Source: DSUN01 sp035527715
GTDB lineage: Bacteria > Planctomycetota > PUPC01 > DSUN01
NCBI GenBank assembly: GCA_035527715.1
Contig: DATKZY010000059.1
Coordinates: 1-27,392, forward strand
DNA: 27,392 nt
Direction of reading: 5' to 3'
Every line of letters begins with the position of its first letter. The stretch's first letter is position 1. The notes beneath the pieces were generated by a model. That model was not told the origin of the DNA and ran no database searches. It worked only from the letters and a program-made list of their open reading frames with translations. The position numbers and the translations under genes are program-made. This document shows positions 22,575-27,392 of this stretch, piece by piece.

Positions 22575-24221
22575 GTGCGCACTAGGGACAAGGTTGGCTG
22601 GCTGGGCGTGACGATGTTCCTCTCCGCCCTGGGGCTGCTGGGCGGCTGGGGGGCGTTGCTGCTGGCCCGGAGCCGCCGGCCCGCGCCGCCGTTGCCGCCG
22701 TACGAGATTCCCACCCTCTCGCCCGACGAGCCGCTCCCCGCCCCGCCGCCCGCCGGCCTCCTGCACCCGCAGGTGCTTCGCTACAACAACAGCGCCGAGC
22801 CGCAGACCCTCGACCCCGCCCGCATGGTCGGCCTGCCCGACATCACGGTGGCTCTCGGCCTCTTCGAGGGGCTCACCTCGCTCCACCCCAGGACGCTGCG
22901 CCCCGTGCCCGGCATCGCCCGGAGCTGGGAGGTCGCGCCCGACGGGCGGACCTATCGCTTCCACCTCCGCCCCTCGCTGTGGAGCGATGGCTCGCCCCTC
23001 ACCGCGGCCGACTTCGCCTATGCCTGGCAGCGCGTGCTCCGGCCCGAGACCGGCGCCCTCTACGCCTCGCTGCTCGGGTGCATCGAGCGCATCGAGCCGC
23101 TCGACGGCCTCACGCTGGAGGTCCGCCTGCGAGGCCCCGTGCCCTACTTCCTCGAGCTGGCCGCCTTCGCCACCTTCGCGCCCGTCCAGCGGCGCTGCGT
23201 CGAGGCACACGACCGGGCGTGGACGCGTCCCGAGCACCTCGTCGGCAACGGGCCGTTCACGCTCGCCGAGTGGCGCCCCTACGAGCGCATCGTCCTCAAG
23301 AAGAACCCCCGCTACTGGGATGCGGGCCGCGTGGCGCTCGACGAGGTCCGCGTCCTCGCCATCACCGACTCGGAGACGGCGCTGAAGAAGTACCTGAACG
23401 GCGAGGTGGACTGGATTCGCGAGGTGCCGGGCCACAAGATTGCGGAGGCGGCCCGCCTGCCCGGCTTCCGCTACGCCCCGCAGCTCAACACCTATTTCTA
23501 CCGCTTCAACGTCGGCCGCCCGCCCCTCGGCGACCCGCGGGTGCGGAAGGCCCTGAGCCTGGCCGTGGACAAGGCGAGCATCACCCGCTACCTGCTTCGC
23601 GCCGGCCAGCGCCCCGCGCGCAGCCTCGTGCCGCCCATCCTGCCCGGCTACACGCCCGCCGAAGGCCCCGCCCACGACCCCGCCGAGGCCCGCCGCCTCC
23701 TGGCCGAGGCCGGCTTCCCCGGCGGACGCGGCTTCCCCAGGCTCACCCTCCTCTACAACTCCAGCGAGTCCCACCAGCAGATCGCCGAGACCCTTCAGCA
23801 CATGTGGCGGGCCGAGCTGGGCATCCGCGTCGCCCTCTTCAACCAGGAGTGGGGCGTCTACCAGAACTCGATGCGCAACCGCGACTACGACATCGCCCGC
23901 TCGTCCTGGGTGGGCGACTACGCCGACCCCAGCACGTTCCTCGACTGCTTCGGCACGGGCAACGGCAACAACCGCACGGGCTGGAGCCATCGCCGCTACG
24001 ACCAGCTCCTCGCCCAGGCCGCCCGCGAGGCCAACGCCGCGCGCCGAATGAGCCTCTACCAGGAGGCCGAGCGAATCCTGGTCTGCGACGAAATGCCCAT
24101 CCTCCCCCTCTACTTCTACGTCAATGCCTACCTCGTGCACCCCCGTGTGCGCGGGGTCTGCGACAATTCGCGGAACTTCCACCCCTTCCAGTACATCCAC
24201 CTTGCGAGCGACCACGAATGA
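22575..24221 (+). CDS. ABC transporter substrate-binding protein (SBP_bac_5, peptide/nickel type)
   Basis: 548 residues. An N-terminal hydrophobic segment (VGWLGVTMFLSALGLLGGWG) without lipobox cysteine suggests a membrane anchor or uncleaved signal, followed by a Pro-rich linker to about 60. The binding domain then starts with LRYNNSAEPQTLDPARMVGL and has the family core GIARSWEVAPDGRTYRFHLR, LSLAVDKASITRYLL and the C-terminal EMPILPLYFYVNAYLV. It captures oligopeptides or similar solutes for import. Start: GTG 22575 with GAGG 6 nt before; GTG 22563 is an alternative. Two permease genes follow, but a 212-bp palindromic element lies between. Confidence 0.92.
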   Translation: MRTRDKVGWLGVTMFLSALGLLGGWGALLLARSRRPAPPLPPYEIPTLSPDEPLPAPPPAGLLHPQVLRYNNSAEPQTLDPARMVGLPDITVALGLFEGLTSLHPRTLRPVPGIARSWEVAPDGRTYRFHLRPSLWSDGSPLTAADFAYAWQRVLRPETGALYASLLGCIERIEPLDGLTLEVRLRGPVPYFLELAAFATFAPVQRRCVEAHDRAWTRPEHLVGNGPFTLAEWRPYERIVLKKNPRYWDAGRVALDEVRVLAITDSETALKKYLNGEVDWIREVPGHKIAEAARLPGFRYAPQLNTYFYRFNVGRPPLGDPRVRKALSLAVDKASITRYLLRAGQRPARSLVPPILPGYTPAEGPAHDPAEARRLLAEAGFPGGRGFPRLTLLYNSSESHQQIAETLQHMWRAELGIRVALFNQEWGVYQNSMRNRDYDIARSSWVGDYADPSTFLDCFGTGNGNNRTGWSHRRYDQLLAQAAREANAARRMSLYQEAERILVCDEMPILPLYFYVNAYLVHPRVRGVCDNSRNFHPFQYIHLASDHE

Positions 24222-24251
24222 AGCGAGAACACTCAACTCGCGTGACAGCCT

Positions 24252-24463
24252 GTAGCCCACGAAGTGGGCGAGCCAGCCGTAGCCCAGGGCGACCGACGGG
24301 AGCCCTGGGAACGCACGCGACCCCCACGCATGAGCCCCTGAAAGGGGCGATTCACGGCCATTTGAATCGCCCCCATGCGGGGGCTCCCAGGTGGGGACCG
24401 CCCTACCCAGGGCTCCCGTCGGTCGCCCTGGGCTACGCCTGGATCACCCCCATTCGGGGGCTG
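24252..24463. repeat. 212-bp palindromic element, copy 2
   Basis: Begins GTAGCCCACGAAGTGGGCG and ends CCCCCATTCGGGGGCTGC. The inner arms GTAGCCCAGGGCGACCGACG and CGTCGGTCGCCCTGGGCTAC are exact inverted copies. Same length and layout as 17482-17693, with compensating changes in the arms (GACGGG/CCCGTC here, GAAGGG/CCCTTC there). It occupies most of the gap 24222-24535 between the binding protein and permease genes; the remaining 72 nt show no convincing promoter. Confidence 0.88.
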
Positions 24464-24535
24464 CATGACAGGCACTACTTCCGCAATGGCCGCTATTGGG
24501 GCTCGCGCTGTATCCTGGGAAATGGACACTGATCA

Positions 24536-25453
24536 ATGGTTTCGTTCCTCCTTCGTCGCCTTCTCGCTTCCGCCCTCACGCTGCTGGCCATCGTGCTGCT
24601 GTCGTTCCTCCTGATGCGCGTGGTGCCCGGCGGGCCGTTCGACCAGGAGAGGGCCATGAGCCCCGAGGTCCGCCAGGCCCTGGAGACAAAGTACGGCCTC
24701 CGCGACCCCCTCCCCGTGCAGTGCCTCCGCTACGTGGTCGGGTTGCTCAAGGGCGACCTCGGGCCGTCGCTCTCCCAGCCCGACCGCTCGGTCAACACGA
24801 TTCTGGCCGAGGGCCTCCCCCGCTCGGCCATCCTGGGCGCGACGGCGCTCTTCATCGCGCTCCTCGTGGGCGGCCTGGCAGGCGTCTACGCGGCACTCCA
24901 CCACAACGAGGCCGCCGACTACGTGGCGATGGGGCTGGTGATGCTCGGCGTGTCCATCCCCAGCATGGTGCTGGCGCCCCTGCTCGTGACGCTCTTCGCC
25001 CTCACGCTCCACTGGCTCCCCACGTCGGGCTGGGGCACGCTCGGCCACCTGGTGCTGCCGGCGACGGCACTGGGCCTGGCCTACGCGGCCCGCATCGCAC
25101 GCCTCACGCGCGGGGGGATGCTCGAGGTGCTGCGGCAGGACTTCATCCGCACCGCGCGGGCGAAGGGGCTCTCCGAGGCCGCCATCGTGCGCCGCCACGC
25201 GCTGCGCCTGGGCCTCGGGCCGCTCGTGTCGTACCTCGGCCCGGCCACGGCCAGCATCCTCACCGGCTCGTTCGTCATCGAGCAGATCTTCGACATCCCC
25301 GGCATGGGCCGCCACTTCGTCAACGCCGCGACGAGCCGCGACTACACGCTCGCCCTCGGCACCGTCATCGTCTACAGCACGTTCCTGATCGCCCTCAACC
25401 TCGTCGTGGACCTCGCCCACGCGCTCCTGGACCCGAGGATTCGCCTCGAATGA
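24536..25453 (+). CDS. ABC transporter permease, OppB/DppB type
   Basis: 305 residues. It opens with the family N-terminus MVSFLLRRLLASALTLLAIV, then VVPGGPFD and a periplasmic stretch with KYGLRDPLPVQ. About six membrane helices follow. The cytoplasmic EAA loop that contacts the ATPase is RQDFIRTARAKGLSEAAIVR, and the end is VDLAHALLDPRIRLE. It forms half of the membrane channel for peptide or nickel-type uptake. The stop overlaps the next gene's start by 4 nt (ATGA), so the two permeases are translationally coupled. The ribosome site is weak. Confidence 0.95.
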   Translation: MVSFLLRRLLASALTLLAIVLLSFLLMRVVPGGPFDQERAMSPEVRQALETKYGLRDPLPVQCLRYVVGLLKGDLGPSLSQPDRSVNTILAEGLPRSAILGATALFIALLVGGLAGVYAALHHNEAADYVAMGLVMLGVSIPSMVLAPLLVTLFALTLHWLPTSGWGTLGHLVLPATALGLAYAARIARLTRGGMLEVLRQDFIRTARAKGLSEAAIVRRHALRLGLGPLVSYLGPATASILTGSFVIEQIFDIPGMGRHFVNAATSRDYTLALGTVIVYSTFLIALNLVVDLAHALLDPRIRLE

Positions 25454-26313
25454 GCACGCCGCAGCCGCCCGCAACGATGAGCCCTGGCCGCCTGGCGCTT
25501 CGCCGCCTGGTGGCGAACCGGCTGGCAGCGGTGAGCGTGGGGTTCCTGCTGGTCCTGGGCCTACTGGCGCTCCTCGCCCCCCTGCTGGCGCCCTATCCCT
25601 ACGAGGCCGTGAACCTGCCCGAGGCGCTCCAGCCGCCAAGCGGGACGCACTGGCTGGGCACCGATGCGCTGGGGCGCGACCTCCTCTCGCGCCTGCTCTA
25701 CGGCGCGCGGATATCCCTCGCCGTCGGACTCGTCGCCACGCTCGTCAGCCTCGTCATCGGCGTGTCCTACGGCGCCATCGCTGGTTACGTCGGCGGCCGC
25801 ACGGACAACCTGATGATGCGTTTCGTGGATGTGCTCTACGGCCTGCCCTTCATGTTCCTCGTCATCCTCATCGTGATGGTGGCGGGGCGGAGCCTGCTGA
25901 ACCTCTTCATCGCCCTGGGCGCCGTGCAGTGGCTCACCACGGCGCGGATCGTGCGGGGGCAGGTGATGTCGCTGAAGGAACGCGAGTTCGTCGAGGCGGC
26001 CCGCGGCCTGGGGGCCGGGCCGTGCCGCATCATCTTCCGCCACATCGTGCCCAACCTGCTCGGCATCGTCATCGTCTACGCCACGCTCAACGTCCCCGCT
26101 GTGATGCTCCAGGAGGCGTTCCTCAGCTTCCTCGGCCTGGGCGTCGAGCACCCCATGCCGAGTTGGGGCACGCTGATCGCCGAGGGTGCCCGCTCGATGG
26201 AGGTCTGCCCTTGGCTCATGGTCTTCCCAGGCGTCACCTTCTCCCTCACCCTCCTCTCGCTCAACTTCCTCGGCGACGGCCTCCGCGACGCCCTCGACCC
26301 GCACACCACCTGA
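25450..26313 (+). CDS. ABC transporter permease, OppC/DppC type
   Basis: 287 residues. A short N-terminal tail is followed by a first helix, then the family hallmark HWLGTDALGRDLLSRLLYGA. Further: RISLAVGLVATLVSLVIGV, VDVLYGLPFMFLVILIV, the EAA loop KEREFVEAARGLGAGPCRII, LQEAFLSFLGLGVEHPMPSW and the C-terminal FLGDGLRDALDP. It is the partner of the preceding permease. Start at ATG 25450, overlapping the upstream stop; a second Met 10 codons in is possible. ATP-binding subunits would normally follow, but none is present downstream within the window. Confidence 0.95.
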   Translation: MSTPQPPATMSPGRLALRRLVANRLAAVSVGFLLVLGLLALLAPLLAPYPYEAVNLPEALQPPSGTHWLGTDALGRDLLSRLLYGARISLAVGLVATLVSLVIGVSYGAIAGYVGGRTDNLMMRFVDVLYGLPFMFLVILIVMVAGRSLLNLFIALGAVQWLTTARIVRGQVMSLKEREFVEAARGLGAGPCRIIFRHIVPNLLGIVIVYATLNVPAVMLQEAFLSFLGLGVEHPMPSWGTLIAEGARSMEVCPWLMVFPGVTFSLTLLSLNFLGDGLRDALDPHTT

Positions 26314-26627
26314 GCCCGTCCCGGACTATGGCCCCCGTTTGTGCCGCCTGGCGATCGCCATCGCTCCCGACGATTCTGGATCAAGAAGATCAGCGGCAGA
26401 ACGGCTCTTGACACCCCCATGTCGCCGCGGTGGGGATGAGAGGAAGAACCGCTTGACAACAGTAGGGAGGGCACCGTAAGATACGTGATGTTCGGGCCGG
26501 GCCGCCGTGAGTTTCAAGGGAACCAAGGACATCCCCGCGCTGCCGCTGGCTGATACGAGGCCGCTTGCCTCTAATCGCCCCGGACCCAGAGGCCCGAAGC
26601 GACGAGACGGAGGGTACCAGGTGGTGA
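26314..26627. other. Intergenic region with less GC-rich sequence
   Basis: No convincing gene. The sequence becomes visibly less GC-rich than the transporter genes before it. It holds one promoter-like site (26453-26482). A 74-codon open frame from GTG 26507 to 26731 shows no family feature and overlaps the better-placed small ORF at 26628-26762. Confidence 0.5.
26453..26482 (+). promoter_or_regulatory. Probable promoter upstream of the zinc-ribbon protein gene
   Basis: TTGACA (26453-26458), 18 nt, TAAGAT (26477-26482), giving a start near 26489. It would produce a leader of about 140 nt before the 44-codon ORF. A second TTGACA at 26407 has no matching -10. Confidence 0.45.
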
Positions 26628-26762
26628 ATGGCCGAACAACTGATGATCACGATCTGGCCCCATCGGATCCCCCTGCTGCGTCCTATGCTGACAGCCAGCT
26701 CTGCGTTGAGTGTTATTCGGAAACCATATAAACAGTACTTCGGCATGACAAGAGTAGAGTAA
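26628..26762 (+). CDS. Possible small protein coupled to the zinc-ribbon gene
   Basis: 44-codon frame, MAEQLMITIWPHRIPLLRPM at its start and KQYFGMTRVE at its end; basic, with no recognised family. Its stop TAA shares the last base with the ATG of the next gene (TAATG), the layout of translational coupling. AGGTGG lies only 3 nt before its ATG and GGAGGG about 13 nt before, so the ribosome site is not ideal. It could be a leader peptide that admits ribosomes to the next gene, or chance. Confidence 0.3.
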   Translation: MAEQLMITIWPHRIPLLRPMLTASSALSVIRKPYKQYFGMTRVE

Positions 26763-27313
26763 TGACTCTGACACAGAAGTGGGGTCTAGGATTGACGATA
26801 CTTGGAGTTGTCACAGTACACATTCTCATCGGCGTTCCTATACTGATCGTCGGTATTGTCCTGCTCGTGACAGGCGCCAAGACAAAGCAGAAGAACCAGG
26901 CGTCTGTGGCCCTGGTTCAAACGACCACCGACATCAACTTCTCGTGCCCCAAGTGCAAAGGACATCTTGTCGTCGAGGGCCGCGCCGCAGGAACAAAAGT
27001 GCATTGCGATCACTGCAAGACGCCCATCACCGTCCCGACGGCCAAGTCCGCAACGCCTTCGCGCGTTGAACATCCTGCCCCTCCACCCAAGGCGGCGTTT
27101 CCCTCCAAGGTTGTGTTTCCTTACGGTTGTCCAGGCTGTCGCCAATCAGAGGCAATCCCACTGATGTTTCCGCGGAATGGGGAACATGAGTATAGTTGCC
27201 CCAACTGCAATGGCCGATTCTCTGTTACGCCATGCAGAAATGGCGATGGATACGAACATGTGCTATTCTTAGTTGAAATAGAAGGCGGCTCCCTTCAAAC
27301 TGGCTGTGTCTAA
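26762..27313 (+). CDS. Membrane-anchored zinc-ribbon protein of unknown function
   Basis: 183 residues. Two N-terminal hydrophobic stretches (about 8-22 and 23-37: LGLTILGVVTV, then VPILIVGIVLLVTG) anchor it in the membrane. Two zinc-ribbon-like modules follow: CPKCKGHLVVEG...VHCDHCKTPITVP (about 62-92) and GCPGCRQ...YSCPNCNGRFSV (about 122-157). A Pro/Ala-rich linker joins them. Similar small ribbons after membrane helices occur in many planctomycete-type genomes, without known function. Codon use (for example CTATTCTTAGTTGAAATA near the end) is far less GC-biased than in neighbouring genes, suggesting recent acquisition. The ATG overlaps the stop of the preceding small ORF. Confidence 0.75.
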   Translation: MTLTQKWGLGLTILGVVTVHILIGVPILIVGIVLLVTGAKTKQKNQASVALVQTTTDINFSCPKCKGHLVVEGRAAGTKVHCDHCKTPITVPTAKSATPSRVEHPAPPPKAAFPSKVVFPYGCPGCRQSEAIPLMFPRNGEHEYSCPNCNGRFSVTPCRNGDGYEHVLFLVEIEGGSLQTGCV

Positions 27314-27356
27314 CCGGGTTCGTTGGGAACCCCAACCAGGAGGAAAGGAGCCGGCG

Positions 27357-27392
27357 ATGAGAAGTGTAGCAGGTGGTGGCCGTCGAGGCAAG
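27357..27392 (+). CDS. Start of a gene running off the window (3' partial)
   Basis: Twelve codons, MRSVAGGGRRGK, remain open at the window edge. The purine-rich AGGAGGAAAGGAG ends 7 nt before the ATG, the best ribosome site in the window, and it follows 43 nt after the zinc-ribbon gene. Too short to identify. Confidence 0.5.
   Translation, partial: MRSVAGGGRRGK

Noticed and set aside
26507..26731. 74-codon open frame from a GTG
   Set aside because: No recognisable features, and it overlaps in another frame the small ORF whose stop is coupled to the next gene.
27316..27332. Hairpin GGGTTC-GTTGG-GAACCC after the zinc-ribbon gene as terminator
   Set aside because: Stem of 6 bp with no following T tract, and a strong ribosome site for the next gene comes right after, so readthrough is likely.

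Overview
The window is GC-rich bacterial chromosome with dense genes on both strands. Third codon positions are mostly G or C. Several gene types point to the Planctomycetota/Lentisphaerota/Hydrogenedentes side of the PVC and related environmental bacteria: a K+-type membrane pyrophosphatase with a long loop, an exported LamG protein with a PEP-CTERM tail, a URO-D/amidohydrolase/PL10 pectate-lyase operon, and many palindromic intergenic repeats. The phylum is an inference from gene content; no rRNA or other decisive marker is present.

Layout. (1) 1-2300: the hppA proton/sodium pyrophosphatase gene, entering from outside the window. (2) 2301-6620: a candidate mobile defence module. It has a PD-(D/E)xK endonuclease-like gene (2707-3618, +) facing, tail to tail with a 6-nt gap, a large DNA methyltransferase gene (3625-6111, -). 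The methyltransferase carries its own N-terminal XRE helix-turn-helix, and its promoter is leaderless with a perfect inverted repeat over the -35 box. The module is bracketed by two copies of the hppA 3' end (intact at 2300, a degraded remnant at 6222-6440). Each copy is followed by a hairpin built from 9-bp tandem repeats. (3) 6621-7937: a DUF6602-like gene, possibly a nuclease. (4) 8017-12031: housekeeping genes rsfS and argS, then a DedA/YqaA membrane protein and a lipoprotein. (5) 12195-15612: a minus-strand three-gene operon (amidohydrolase, pectate lyase PL10, URO-D family). (6) 15824-17428: an aminotransferase and a cupin. (7) 17802-21171: a minus-strand TIM-barrel epimerase-like gene coupled to ptb, then the PEP-CTERM LamG protein. 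(8) 21328-22357: rpmH (48 aa) and a calcineurin-like phosphoesterase directly after it. (9) 22575-26313: a peptide/nickel-type ABC substrate-binding protein and two permeases, with no ATPase genes. (10) 26314-27392: less GC-rich DNA with a membrane-anchored zinc-ribbon protein, a possible coupled 44-codon ORF, and the start of another gene.

The most interesting item is the 2.3-6.6 kb module: a compact two-gene restriction-modification candidate with a built-in regulator, flanked by a long duplication of its insertion site. The second theme is the number of unrelated palindromic element families between genes: 9-bp, 7-bp and 4-bp tandem-repeat hairpins, a 212-bp palindrome present twice, and three others. 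Near-consensus sigma70 promoters (17-nt spacing in most) can be read in front of several genes and help settle the start codons.
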